DNA of 64,000 nt from Aquilaria yunnanensis (Eukaryota; Streptophyta; Magnoliopsida; Malvales; Thymelaeaceae), in NCBI GenBank assembly GCA_039654915.1, contig CM077595.1, positions 89,507,501-89,571,500 on the forward strand. Direction: 5' to 3'. Position numbers and translations under genes: made by a program. Positions 24,356-37,610 of the stretch are shown here, piece by piece. Below the pieces are notes generated by a model. It saw only the letters and a list, made by a program, of their open reading frames with translations, was not told where the DNA came from and ran no database searches. Within the stretch, counting starts at the first letter, position 1. Every line of letters begins with the position of its first letter.

Positions 24356-25340
24356 GTCTTTTTTTATTTTCGTTCTTCCACTTCATTTTATTTTATTTTA
24401 TTACTTTTTTCATTTTTTTTTATCTTTTTTTATCTTTTTTGTATTCTTCCCAGTTTTTTTAATTTTTATTTTCCCTTTAGTGTATTTTTATTTTCATTTT
24501 TTATTTTATATTCGTTTTCCAGTTTTCTTTATTTATTTTATTTTTCCATTTTTTAGTTTATTTCTCCATTTTTTTCTCTTTCCAATCTTTTCCCATATTT
24601 TCATCTTGCTCTGTTTCTAATTTTATTCATTTTTTATTTGTTTAATTTGTATACATTTTCTTCTTAGTTTTAATTCATTTTTTTATATTATTTTTTTTTT
24701 TTCTAAAAGTTACTTTTTTCTTCATTTTTTTGGTTCAAATTTATCGACTAATAGAAGAAAAGATACTTCGTTGAGCTAAAAGAACAAACCATCACTGGTA
24801 AAATAGAACTAGTTTTTCTAAATAAACAAATAGATAATGATAAAAGAATGGCCAGTTCTTATCTATTCTTTCATTATTTATTATTTATTTTTTTATTAGT
24901 TTTATTTGTTATTTTATCAAATTTATCTATTTTTTTTATCAGTTTTATCTATTTTTGTTATTAGTTTTGTTTGTTTTTTTTATCAACTTGATATATATTT
25001 TATCAGTTTTTATACATTGTTATATCAATTTTAATAAACTATTTGTCTTTTTATCAATTATTGTTTGTTTTTATTAGTTTTATCTTTTTTTTAATCAGTT
25101 TTATGTATCTTTTTATCAGTTCTTATCAATTCCTTTATCACTTTTATTTGTTTTTTTATCTGTTCTATATGTTCTTTTATCAATTTTATCTATTTTTTTG
25201 TCAGTTTTAATAAAATATTTATATTTTGTTCTTTTATTATTATTTATGTGTTCTTTTATGAGTATCTGTTTATTCTTTTTAAGAAACTATTTATTCTTCT
25301 ACCATAAACCATTTGTTCTTTTAGTTCAACTAGTTATTTG
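24356..25340. repeat. T-rich low-complexity tract with a degenerate ~22-bp unit
   Basis: 24356-24740 is mostly TTTTATTTT-type sequence. 24880-25270 is an irregular array of TTTTATCAGTTTTATCTATT-like units on the plus strand. Confidence 0.75.
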
Positions 25341-27549
25341 TCATTTTATTATTTGAAAAAAATTGAAATAAAAAATGAAGAGGTTTAATATAAAAATAAA
25401 AAATGAAATAAAAATAACAAGAAAAAGTTGGCAAATTAAAAGAAAAATAAAAGAAAAAGGAATAAAACTGGAAACAAAACAATTTAAACGGCATTGTATA
25501 AAAAAATGATAGAGACAGGAGTCAAATTCCTAACCTTCTCCCACTTTCTTTGGCGTCTTTTTACCACTTTGCAAGAGTGACTAAGATCATAAATTTTAAT
25601 ATATGTAAGTTGTGCTTATTTCTACTGCGTGATTGTGTAAAAAACTAATATCAAAGTGCGTGAATCGCTGCATGCAGGGCGTCGATCCCCAACAAACGTA
25701 AATCTCATACAAACTAAACCTGATCGATTGTTGTTGCCTTGTTGGGATAAAAATGGAGAAGATCGAGACGTACATCGAAACAAAAGACATGGGTCTTTAA
25801 TTTAGAAACTGGGTGTAGAATAAAAGAAATTAAAAGCAGAAGATGTACGTACGTAGATTGTAGTTGCAGTGGAGTGTAGTGTTCTCTAGCTGCTTTTAAT
25901 CACATCAAATATCGCTTACAAGATTTGATTCTCTAGGCTTTTATCTTTGAGAAAAGAGGAGATGGCTGGGCTTCCAAAGCGAGCCCTTTAGTTGAATCCA
26001 CAAATTACAATTATTCTTTGTGCTTCCATCTTTCATCCGGATGTAACATCTTGCCTGCTGCATGCTCTGTCCCCACCCCTACCTAACCTAATTAACTTGC
26101 TAATCTTGAGCTTTTAATCTCCAATTTGGTCCGTCCTTTCCCTTAATTATCATCATAATCCCAACCCTCCCCTTCTATACACTCTCACCCATACTGGTCG
26201 CCACCTTAATTAGTTACCCAACAACCAATCCAACTCTGTACGCTTATGTGCTCATACTATCTACCTACACTTTGTTGTCTTTAATTATTCGTATTAGCAT
26301 AAATTAGGGTGTAGTTAAACCGTATTAATTAATTTTGGAGTTTGAACTAAAGGGTTGACTTTTTGTTGTGAGTTTGGTTAAAATTGTTGTAATTAATTTG
26401 AGGGAAAAAAAAATAGGGGTAAGGGGGGTGGTGTCCTATATAACGTGGGAATATATAGGGCTTTTGGAAAGTAATTGATGGGAAGTAAGGACAGGCACTC
26501 AATTTCTCATAATTGAACCATCAATTTGAGCTAGTATTCAATAAAGGGTATTAGGGCACCCCAGCCCAGCAGCTTTATCTTCTCCGCTGCGCCGGCTATT
26601 ATCTATTTCTTTATTCTTAGTCATTTCAAATATTTGTAATATTTTCGTATTTAAAAAATTACTTCAACATTTTATCTTTTAAATTATATTTTTAATATTT
26701 ATTTTTTAATATTTTTTATTTTATATGTGAAGTAATGGGTATGAATGGTCACAATACATAAGCTTTTTCCTTTTTCTTAATCTGTGTGACAAGCTCATAT
26801 ATTTCAATTAATTACAAGAAGAAAACATTAATATTTTATCCCAAAGTTTGAAGGGGCCAGTAAGAGTTAGGTGAAAACCGTAAAAGACTAAGTTTACTGA
26901 CCGAGGAGAATATCTTAAAGCCGAAAGGCTTGTCGGGAAATAATTTATTTAAATGTATATTAATATATATATTTCATGGCCTGTTGAATGATTTTGTCCG
27001 AGCATGCATGGGAAGGTTTTACGAAGAAACAGACGGCTTGTTCAAACACGCATCGAACAAAAACAATGGAAACAGAATAATTTCATGTCACTAATTTTAT
27101 GAACATGGAAAAGCGGGTGGGGGAAGAAAAGTGTGAAGACTTTTATGTAAGTATGTAATTAGCTGGCTAATCTTCTCCTCTCTCGTCAGACAAAAGGAGT
27201 CGGATTGTATATAATCGAGGGAATTAGAAACCCGAAAAGTATGTAGAAAAAAAAAAAAAAAAGCGACTTTCGTATCTGATGTTGATAGCTTTGCTCGCAT
27301 TGGATGTCCTTTAAAGCCCTGCCCTGGACCCCTCATCGCTCCCTGCTTGTTTGAATTTCTCTTTGTATATATGTATATATAGTACATAGCTTGAAACAAA
27401 AATATTGTCTATACTATAAAGTTATGCGTGTATGGTTGAACAGGCGCCCAGAAATTAATATTCAGCCTTTAGAGGGGTGGGGCCAGGAAATGCAAGAAAT
27501 TTAATTATCATGTTTGTGTCGTGACATTGTATAAAATATGTCATCGAGA
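25341..27549. other. Intergenic, nothing recognised
   Basis: AT-rich; no coding, RNA or paired-repeat structure seen. A run of A at about 27248-27262 sits in an otherwise unremarkable region. Confidence 0.35.
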
Positions 27550-28646
27550 AAAGTATGTAAGAAGCACGTCAAGAGAGACCGGCTTTGATAGGGGTGCATT
27601 TGTGCAAGCAAGGAAAATGGTGAACAACCAGAAGTTTGTAGAGAAGGGAAGAAATTTTTGAGAGGTTATTGTGAATAAAAAAGGAAAGGATAGAGCTTTG
27701 GATGGAATAGTAGGCAAAGAGGAAGTCAAACCGGGTTGGAATTCCAATCCAGAAGTGAAGAACTGAAATGGCTAAAAAGGTATGCTGCTGATGAAGTGAA
27801 AGAGGTAGATGTAATTAGAGGAATACAGCAGATTTTTGATAAAGAAGGAATTGGACCATGTATGGTCCAACCTTGCAGAGGGAAGAAGGTTATGATAGAA
27901 TGTCAGTCAGAGGAGGAGTTGATTGGTATTCTATGAGATGGGGCAGATTGGTTATCTCAATGGAACTGTCAAATAAAGATGCCAAGAGGGAGGTGTAGCT
28001 GAAGATAGAAGGAGTATTGTTAAGTGCATGGTGTGAAATGACGTTTACAACAATTTGTGTTCTGTGGGGAAATGTCCAAGAGGTGGACTCAACAACAATT
28101 CATAAACAGAATTTGGAATTTGGCCGTGTGTCAATATTAACATCTGAGGTGGATTTTATTGTTAAAACACTTAATGTTAAATTTGACTAGGTGGTTTATC
28201 AAGTTAGAGTGTGTGAAGAAATGGAGTTCACACATGTATTTTGTGATGAGTTCATGGATAATTCAAGCTTCAATGATAAGTCTTTGTGTTTTAAAGAGAG
28301 CTGTATTCTGGAGACGAAGATGACATTGTAGAAATTGGAAGAAAAAGTAGAACAAGAAGATTAAGTGGCAGAGTCCCTAGAGAAAAATGACAAACATGAT
28401 CAAGTTGGAAGGAGATCACTAACAGTAAGCATTAAAAGTGGAAATGCAGTTTATGATGGTGGCGGCTATGAGGGGATGTCCAAGGAGTTACAAGGAAATG
28501 TTGAGCTGGCTTCAAAAAAAGAAGTGAAGAGAAATAGAAAAGGTTCAAATATTATGGCAGGGCAAAAGGAAAGTCAAAAAGAGCAAACACTAGTTGAATA
28601 TGTGGGCAAATATCAGCAGGTTAAGCCAAATCCAATGGGCCTATAG
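27550..28646 (+). pseudogene. LINE ORF1 remnant
   Basis: Open segment 27736-27936 contains EVKEVDVIRGIQQIFDKEG and a basic KKVMIECQSEEEL stretch. After a stop, 28020-28260 reads GVLLSAWCEMTFTTI, VLWGNVQEVDSTT and EFGRVSILTS, which matches the plant LINE ORF1 wording 'GVPLHAWxExxFxxIxxxWGxxxxVDxxT ... GRVLIxT' (DUF4283-type RNA-binding protein region). The charged C-terminal part follows at 28365-28646. Function in intact elements is nucleic-acid binding and particle assembly. Here stops and frame changes make it inactive. Confidence 0.65.
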
Positions 28647-29961
28647 AGGCATGATGGTAAGAAGGACAAGGCAATGGGCTAAATAAAAATTTATAATCAA
28701 ACCCAGAAAAGGAGTATAAAGGGACTGGACGGTGAAAAAAAGATAGGTTAGGCCCACATAGAAATTTTTACATAAGTTATATGATATACAGGTGAATACA
28801 TGAGGGAGGAAAACAAACGTAATATGAAGAAATGAAAGAAGGATGTGAAAGGGGAGTCAGAGTAAAAAAAAATTGCCAGAATTTCTATTTCAAATGGTGT
28901 AATTATGTTTTAGAATCAAAAGAACCTAGAGAAAGTGAAGACAGTGCAAACCGAAAAGGAAAGTTTGGAAGAAGCAAAGCGTATGACAATGTTGGGAGAA
29001 AGATTGGGGTTGATGATGCAGAAAAAGGAAACAAGAATTGATAGAGTAATTGAGGGTAGTTAAAGGTGGAAGGTTGATATCCTGGGTAGTGATGGGGGAA
29101 ATATGTCGTTTCAATATTCATAAAGATCTTAAGTTGGAATGTGAGGAGTGCATATAAGACAATTAAGCAACGAGTGATCATGAATCTAGTGAATGGGGAA
29201 AATGTCAATTTTTTACTTTTCTAAGAGACAATGATAGAGAAAATTGATCAATGAAAGGTTCAGACATTGTAGAAGGATAGGAATTTTAAGTGGAAAGAGA
29301 AAAAGTAAATGGAGAGTTCGGGGGGCTTGTTGTGTCTATGGGATAGTGAATGCTTTTTGGGAGTAATTGGCCAATGGAGTGTGATGCAGGAACCAATTTT
29401 TATTGTGAATGTGTAAGTTCTACGTGATTCCCCGAAGAAGAAAGAATTATGGGATAATTTTCTGAATATTGAAAGTAGTTTTGATGGAGTTTGTTGTCTT
29501 ATTGGAGATTTTAATGTTGCTAGGCCAGCTTAAGAAAAGAAGGGCTATATTTTTTAACACAATGAACCTAAAGAGTATAACAAATTCTTAGTGGAGTTAA
29601 AGATGGATCATTCGGCACTTGAAGCAAGAAAGTTTTCAAGGTACAACCACAATTGTCTAAAGATGAGTAGGATCGATAGGACAATAGTTTTTTAGAAATT
29701 TAGAGAACTTTGGTCGAATTTGGTGTTGGTTGGCTTAAAAAGAACTTTGTCATATCATTGTCCTATTCTTCTCAAACAAAGTGGACATGATTTAAGGCCA
29801 AAGCCATTTAAATCTTTTGATACTTGGTGTAAACACCCGAGCTTTTTGGAGATGGTAAAAAGTAATGGAATAGTGTTCAAGTGTAGGGTAGATAAGGTTT
29901 TATTTTAAAAGAGATGCTAAAGCATCTAAAAAAGGCTTTGAAACACTTGAACAAAGAGATG

Positions 29962-30903
29962 TAAAGGTAAGCATAGTTCGGGTTAGTTCAGTTTTATGGT
30001 GGAACCGAACCAACCCGAAATGGCCTTGGTTCCAAAATGTTTCTACCCAACCAGAGAACCGAAAACCAAATAGAACCAAAATCATGGTTTTGGTTTTTTC
30101 AGTTATGGTTCTAGAGTTTTTTAGTTTATACTATATACCTCAAACAATATCAAAATTCAATAAAATTGCATCATAACAATTTATGAAATATTTAACATAA
30201 TATATAATTGAATAAGCATTTAAATATATGTACTTAAACACATTTAAAAGAGTTTAGCATGATGTTACCAAAATTTTTCAAAAGTGTTGCTTATGGAGCA
30301 TCTTCCATCTCAACAAGTTTACATCCCTCTAGTAATTCCAACATTGACACAACATTCAATTTGAAAAGTTGAGCTTTTAAGACCATCTTTTTTCAATATT
30401 AAAACTTAAAATATGTTGATGTCCTGAATTTCCAATTTCACATGGCTTATAAATAAAAAAATATGAGGATTGTGTTGTAGAGAGTAGTATGAAATGGAGA
30501 GATCAAAACAAAATGACCCAGGAGTAGTCGGTTTAGGAAGTGAAGTGATTTAAGTGAATATGAAGAAATTTTGTGAATGATCTCACAACTTTCATACTAT
30601 TTCAATTTTGAACATAAGATTGAGGGTTTAATATAAAAATACAAGATGACCATTATAATGCTTCGAAGAAATATATATATTAGTAATTTTATAATTTTTA
30701 TTGTATAATTATATATATATATCTTAGGTTCGGTTCTACATTGGGTAGGTTCCATATAGAACCAAAACCCACCAAACAATCATTGGTTTTTTTATATGTG
30801 GAACCAACTTGTGAACCATGGTCCATTTTTATGTAACTCAGCCCAACCCATTGAGGGTAGTTCAGGTTGGGTTTTGGGTTTACGTAATCCATTATCACCC
30901 CTA
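29962..30903. mobile_element. Non-autonomous hAT element (942 bp) inserted in LINE ORF2
   Basis: Flanked by AAGAGATG (29954-29961) and AAGAAATG (30904-30911), an 8-bp duplication with one mismatch, diagnostic of hAT elements. Ends TAAAGGTAAGCATAG and, in reverse, TAGGGGTGATAATGG. Both subterminal zones carry GGTTCGG / AACCGAACC and CCCAACCC motifs. No transposase readable. A truncated relative lies at 4680-5471. Confidence 0.85.
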
Positions 30904-33044
30904 AAGAAATGTACAGGAAAGTAGATAAAATCATTGAAGATTTACAGCAAAATGTAAATAATTTGGACTTGGTAACTGAGGAACGCAGTTTGAGGTTAAA
31001 GAGTCTATGATAAGATAGAAATCAAGATCAAAGTGAGTGGTGGAGGGAGATGAAAATACAAGATATTTTCATTCTCTGATGGCTGGAAAAGTTAAAAAAA
31101 AAATAGGCTAACTGGGATATTAGTTAATAGTGCATGGGTTGAAAATCTGAAAGATATTAAAAGGGTGGTATGAATGTATTTTAAAAGTAATTTTGCTGAA
31201 GTAAATAAAAACAGGGCAAAGGTGATGTTGAAAAAGATTAAAATAAATTCGGAGATGGACACTCAGATGCTAATAAGGTTGATTAATGAAGAAGAAATTT
31301 GTGACTCAATTTAGAGTTGTGGAGCACAAAAGTACTAGGGTTGGATGACTTCAACTTTAAATTTTACAAGGAGAATTGGGAAGTGGTGAACAAGAACATA
31401 GTTAATTTTGTCAAAGAATTTGAAGATTTTGGCTGGCTTGAGCGTGGGCATAATACTATCTTCGTTACATTGATTCCAAAGAAAGCAAATCCAATGCTAC
31501 TAAAGGATTATCAGCCGATAAGTTTGATAAGGTCTATGTATAAAATCATTACAAAGATATTGCCAAATAGTATGAAGAATGTTATCCACTTTGTCATAAG
31601 TGAAACACAATCAGCATTCTTAAGTGGTACATAAAATTTGGAGGGTGTTTTAATTGCAAATGAGTTGTGCAGTCATGCAAAAAAGGAAAAGAAGAATGTG
31701 GCAATGCTAAAAGTGGATTTTGAATAGCATATGATTAGATAAATTGAGAGTTTTTGCTCTCAGTAATGAACCAATGGGTTTTCTGGTGAAATGGATTAGA
31801 TAGATTCACGAATGTATAACAATAACATCGATAACTACATTGGTTAATAGGTGTGCAATTCAAGAGTTCAAAATGGAAAAAGGGCTTTGGTAAGGTGATC
31901 CCTTGTCACCATTCCTATTTTTGTTAGTAGCAGAAGCATTCCATTGCCTAGTAGAGAAAGCTATAAATTTGAATGAGTGTAAGAGGGTGAAAAATGGTGG
32001 AGAGGTAGCAATATTTCTCATCTACAATATATAGACGATACACTATTAGTTGGTGATTGGGGCAAGCAAAATATGGAGCAAATGATAAGGATTTTGAAGT
32101 GTTTTCAGCTATGCCATGGTTTGAAGGTTAATTTGCCAAAAAATTCTTTCTTTGGAATAAATGTGGCAGATAAAGAGGTCTATTGTTTAGCTAACAGAGT
32201 AAGGTGTACTCATTCCAAGTTTCCGACGATTTACCTTGGGCTACCCGGGGTAGGTTCCACTAGAAGAAGAGCAAGATGGAATGTTGTAGAGGGAGGGATG
32301 ATGAGAAAAATTGTTAGAATGAAAGGCAAAAATGTTATCAGCAAGGGAAGGTTGACATTGCTTCGTTCATCCTTGTTTAGCTTGTCATTGTACTATTTTT
32401 CACTATTTTGTGTTCCAAAATGTGTCTTAAAATCTTTTTAAAAAATCAAAAAAAAATTATGGGAGGCTTTAGGGAGGACAAGAAAATAAATTGGGTTTCT
32501 TGGGATAAAGTGATTTTAAGTAAAGAGGCAAATGGGTTGGGAGTGGAAATTTGTTTGGAAAAAATATGGGACTTCTCCTTATGTAGTGGTGAGGGTTCAT
32601 GGTGAACGATGAACAATTATGGATCAAAGTTATTAAAGCTTTATATAGGGAGACTAAGGGGCTGGGTGTGAGTGAAAAAAGTTGTCTTAAAGGGTTTGTG
32701 TAGGAGAATAATTTGAATGTAAGGGCTAACTTAGTTAAGAGGCATATTAGGTTGGTTGACTGGTTCAGGTGGAGGGTGAGGTGTGGAGATTAAATTAAAT
32801 TTTAGGTAGATAAGTGGTTGGGGGAATAGATCGTTACTGGAGATATGTCAAAAAGTCTCTAGGCTAGCAATTAATTTAAATTACAAGGTTGCAAATATGG
32901 GTAGCAGGGGGGGAGATAGATGAAGGTGGTCGGGTATATGGAGAAGGGAAGCGAGGGGAAGAGAAGTACCAAAGATGGAGGTGCTATTGCAGGTACTGGA
33001 TGAGGTGGAACTCCAGAAAGATGGACATGACTCCTTGATGTGGC

Positions 33045-34470
33045 TATTGGGTTTCGGGAGCGAAACAGCGCGGCGGAATTTAACCGAAACCCTCCAGGAT
33101 CTAAGTGAAACGGGGTGAACCGGGTGTTCGAAAATTTTCATACCTAATTTTCGGTTGAGATCTCTCACTTAACTGTAAAGTCGAATCACAAAACCTGAAT
33201 AGTTGACGTGTTCAGGCTCTCTATGGTATCCACATGAGCCTTTCAGGATCACCACACTTCCACCACGTCCAATAGATGCGTTTCTCTTGCGCTCGCAGTG
33301 CTAGCTTGCATCCTCCAAGGAATTGCAAGAGAAGAGTGCGATTGTCCTTTTGGGAGGCTAGGGCAAGGAGACCTGTGAATTTCTCACTATAAGTTGTATT
33401 TATAGTGAGACTCAACTTCCAGGCCTAATGGATTTCAAAGCCCTAATCCAATTAGGATTTAATTTCGAGCTTAATAATGGCTCAACTCTTAAGCCCATTA
33501 TTAATACGAAATTAAAGTGAAACCATAACCCAAATAATTAGCCCATGCACTCTAATGATCCAAATAGCTCTATGTGTGCGACCCAATAGGCTCTTATCAC
33601 GTTGGCAACAATCATAAATCACATTTATGATCATAAGCAATGAGCGGTGTCTAGCAACACATCATTGCTCGCTCATTGCTTCCCAAGTGACAAGATTGTC
33701 GATGATTTGACTAAACCTTTATAATCATCACCGATATATGCCATTGTCCCTTTGTCCAAGATATCAAGACTAAGCACGAGACATGGAATGTGTCACTCTC
33801 GTATAGCCCAATCTTTGGTTTCTTGATTACCGAGTAGACTAACTTAAACTGATGACATTGATATCGTATATCAACTCATCCGAGCATGGCTATGCATTTT
33901 CTAAGTCTCACTCTATCAAAGGGCCCAAAGATATCACTCCCGTTACATAGGAAGGATAAATCCCATCTTGATCATACAAATCCCTCCGCATGATATGTGA
34001 CATACCCAATGACCTCCTTCAAGTTCACTCAGTTACGAGCAACAAAGGAAAGTATCAAAGTATGTGACTTACATGTAGGGAACCTTGATGATCTTAGGTC
34101 GAAGGACTACATATACCATGATCACTATGAGAATCACTTAAGACACTCATATAACGATCCATGTAGTGTTCTTATCGTGGGTCGGTCCAGTACACAAGTT
34201 CTCCAACTTGTACCCATATGTAGACTACATATCTCATATTAGTCTCCACATATGCTAGTCGTTATGTATTATTGCAACCCGCTCCACAATAATACTAGAC
34301 CAGGGACGTTTAAGAATATCATTATTCTAGGGTTACAATTATGTTTGTTAAGTTACGCAAAAACAAAACAACAAACATAATTGCTGGATTAATGCTTTAA
34401 TAAAATATCATGACTCAATGTGAAAAAATACAATCATCTCATGATTGGCTTTTTGGGCACAACACTAACA
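33045..34470. mobile_element. Solo LTR (1426 bp) inserted in the LINE
   Basis: Identical 5-bp flanks GTGGC (33040-33044 and 34471-34475). Ends TATTGGGTTTCGG (TG mutated to TA) and CACAACACTAACA, complementary to a TGTTAG start, so it is a TG...CA type LTR. No second LTR, primer-binding site or gag/pol is present, so the internal part was lost by LTR-LTR recombination. The reverse strand opens TGTTAGTGTTGTGCCC, suggesting minus orientation, but this is not certain. LINE zf-RVT coding resumes right after it. Confidence 0.8.
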
Positions 34471-34896
34471 GTGGCGCCTTAACCTGGATAAAAGTTCTCA
34501 GTCAAGTTAACATGCACCCTGATGGACAAGCAATAGAGTTTGAAAGTAAGAAGATTTGAAAGATTGAGGTGGAATAACTGGATACTAGTAAAAGTTAATG
34601 TTTTTGCATGGAAAATGGTACAGGGAAAGATCCCATAAAAAATTAATTTAGCAAAAAGAGGTGTCAAACAACAAGACTTGAAGTATGCGCTGTGTGGTAT
34701 CATAGCAGCGAATGATGATCATTTACTGGTTTGATGTGCGAGGGCGCAGCAGGTATGGGATGCAATTGATATGATGGAACATAGTCACAATAAAAGGTAA
34801 TTCAGCGGCAGAAATGTTAACCAACTGGCCGACTTTGTTCACAAGGAAAAAAATGGGTAATGCATAGAAAGCTGTTGTTCTTACGGTCTTTTGGTG

Positions 34897-34921
34897 TATG
34901 TGTGTGTGTGTGTGTGTATGT
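34897..34921. repeat. (TG)n microsatellite in the LINE 3' region
   Basis: GTGTATGTGTGTGTGTGTGT-type run of about twelve units. Confidence 0.85.
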
Positions 34922-35559
34922 GCTGGAAGGATCAAAGTGGTGATTGAAAGCCATTAATATAAGGTGGTAGATACGGTTAATTCAATGCAAGTTTTATCAT
35001 ATTTTAGGATTACAAAGAGGGCAAAAAGGCTCAAATTCTCTCTGTTTAAATGATGTTTAAACCCTAGTTTACCTATTAGCAACTGGGTGTAAATGCTTTT
35101 GTATGGTTATGTAAGGGATGTCTCGTTGTTATGTTGAATAGGTATGTGCAAGTTCTTTAAAGGATATGTGATGTTGTTAGGTGTATACTATTGATCGCTA
35201 TGTAATGGTCTGTGCTTTTACTAAACAAGTGATATTGTTGTTTTACCTAGCAACTTGCTGGTCTTATAAATGAATCTTTTGAAGTTTCATTAAAAAAAAA
35301 AAAGAAATAGATAAGAACACAATACTTCAGTTCCATAAAATATTGGAAGAAAGATCTCTATAAACTCCTACTTAGCATGAAACTAATTAAATCAAACCCC
35401 TGGAAAGTATCCAACCTAGGAAAGGCTTAAATAAAGTGCCAAAAATTAACCTCTTAGAAAATCACCCTTTACCTTAATTCCCTTGAAAACCCAATAACAA
35501 CTAAACATTTACACCAAAAACCACAACATCCAAGGCCCAAATGAACCTAATTCCTTAAA

Positions 35560-35940
35560 GGGCTTGAAACCCTAAACCCTAAAATCCAAAATGCTAAATC
35601 CTATACACTAAACTTCAAACCCTAAACCCAAGCTCAAGCCCAAAATCCAACCCAATACCTTAAAAGGTCTAAACCCTATAACCTTAAACCCTAAAAAAAT
35701 TACACATACACAAAGGCACAAATATTCATATAATGAGATTAAGGGTGTAATTAAACATGTCGAGCCGAGTCTTTCTGAGTAGCTCGAATCGAGACTTTTC
35801 TAACTGAGCTATATTGAACTCGAGCATAAAAATGAGTCTAATACCTTAAAAGGTCTGATACCTTAAACTCTAAAAAACCTAAACCCTAAAAAAACTTAAA
35901 TCCTAAATAAACTGTGGACCCCAAACCGTAAACTCAATAG
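35560..35940. repeat. Second degenerate telomere-like tract
   Basis: Clusters of AACCCTAAACCCTAAAA-type units at about 35566-35710 and 35855-35940, with unrelated sequence between. C-rich strand on plus, as at 6840-7500, but more broken. Confidence 0.65.
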
Positions 35941-37610
35941 CTGTTGAAGGGCCCAAATACCATCCTGGAGCTGATTGATCAACGATTGAATGTTGGCGCT
36001 GATACCTTAAGTCGCTATCTTAGTCACCAATTTAAACATCATTTTGAATTGTAACTAAGAAGTGACTTAACCACCACTGCCACTGAATTTCATTTGCTTG
36101 TTCAGGAGCTATTTTACATTTCCAGTGTAGCAGGGCTTGATGAGGCCCCTCCAATTCCCAAATCAGTACGATTGTAGTATGTAGCATAAGCCAAATGGGA
36201 GAGATACTCACTATATATGGATAGTTTGAATGGTAAGGTTAGTGGGCATGTGGTATAATTCTTGAACCTACATATACTTTTTTGAGCCTTCATCATTAAT
36301 TTAGCCCGTATAATTGATAATCCGACAACTATTAAGTTTATTTCAAGTTATGGGTATCAATATCATTTGGTAACTCTTTCGCAGAGTTATTGTCTTTTAG
36401 TCTGCATTTCTGTTATGGTTGTCATTATACATTTTTATTAGCTAATTGGAAGAAGACGATGATGGTAAACAAACATTTTAATAAGTAATTAAATTAAAAA
36501 AAAAAAAAAACAGAAGGGAACCTTGAAGGTTCACGGATCTTAACTCATCACGGATCTTAACTCATCCGAGACTTGCAGTTGCAGGCAATGAATTAACTGT
36601 CTTCTCAATGAATGTCTCGTTTAATTGGCTGGTAAAGACAAAAGGTTGATGAGATATTCATAACCATTGTACATCCTTAATTCGAACAAGTACAAACACG
36701 TGTTTACACATAATACACACGTTACGTATTAGTTGAGATGAAATATCATATGTTTATAAATTATAGAGATGGAAATTTCAATTGTAAATACATGTTAAAT
36801 CAAAATAAACGTAATAATCGAAGTGTCTAATTCTTACAAAGACTTATTTCTTATAATTAAACATATTTTCTGTAATAAAAGTTCTGCTGTATATATATTG
36901 TAATGTTATTCGGTCATTGAAAAAAAAGTATTTTTTCAATTATATATGGGAGACATGTTATTGTCGTAAAATATCCTCATCAATTACTTACAAAATTGAA
37001 AGTGAGAATAATTCATATAATAATATCAAACTTCTTGTGTGTATGAAACATAACTTTCACCTTTTGCATTAACATATCACTCGTCAACCAGAGTTGGATG
37101 AGAATTGCGGTGGAGCAAGCAATCTCTCTTTCTGTAACCCTTTTTCCCCCATCCATCGCTGTTTTGTTTAGCCACGAAATCCTAATTCGGGGATTTATTG
37201 GCCCTATTGGGAGCAACAGATATGGGCCCCAGTTTCACCAAATCAGCAGTTGACGTGGATCAACTTTGGCATCATAATCATCTGCAGTATATATATAAGT
37301 TTCGGAACATGCCTCTATAAACATTTTCAAGCTTTTCTACATCCATCTATACATATAGTTCCATATACTCACAGCTCACATGTGCCCAAAAATATGTCCG
37401 CAGGTGACCCTTATTTTCGTCAACAAAAACTTACTTGTCTTAGACAGCGTTCAGTTATTGAAAATATTTATTTGTCTTTTTCTTGCTTAGTTAGATGACT
37501 TTTGGTAGATGGTTTAAGTGTAATATGTTTTACTTTTCTAACAGAATTTAATTCCACAAAAACCTAGGCTAAGTACTCTATGTATATGTATGATGAATGA
37601 AATATTTAAA
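35941..37610. other. Intergenic, nothing recognised
   Basis: Contains a short A run (about 36494-36509) and a small direct duplication of CACGGATCTTAACTCATC near 36534-36566. No gene supported. Confidence 0.4.

Larger units (their letters stand above)
29115..34800 (+). pseudogene. LINE ORF2 remnant: endonuclease, reverse transcriptase, zf-RVT
   Basis: Endonuclease: KILSWNVRS at about 29120-29147 and IGDFNV at 29501-29518, with SYHCPILL at about 29750, the three classic APE-type motifs. Reverse transcriptase: GLDDFNFKFYKENW, TLIPKKANPMLLKDYQPISL and SETQSAFLSG in the open segment 31317-31634, then the catalytic box YIDD at 32028-32039, then KGRLTLLRSSLFSL near 32345. The zf-RVT tail NLAKRGV...CGIIAANDDHLL...AQQVWDAI is readable at 34640-34765 across one stop. 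In life this protein nicks the target and copies the LINE RNA in place. It is interrupted by two insertions plus many point lesions. Confidence 0.8.
27550..35305 (+). mobile_element. Decayed LINE retrotransposon interrupted by two later insertions
   Basis: In order on the plus strand: ORF1 remnant (27.55-28.65 kb), endonuclease (29.1-29.9 kb), an inserted hAT element (29962-30903), reverse transcriptase (31.0-32.6 kb), an inserted solo LTR (33045-34470), a zinc-finger-like RVT tail (34.5-34.8 kb), then a 3' end TTGAAGTTTCATT followed by an A run (about 35291-35302). This domain order is that of plant L1-type LINEs. The 5' border is approximate and no target duplication was found. Frameshifts and stops are frequent throughout. 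Confidence 0.8.

Noticed and set aside
24069..24356. Overlapping open frames on both strands
   Set aside because: Neither translation shows a family motif, and they lie next to low-complexity DNA.
33045..34470. Full LTR retrotransposon
   Set aside because: No second LTR, primer-binding site or coding region between the GTGGC duplications; it is a solo LTR.
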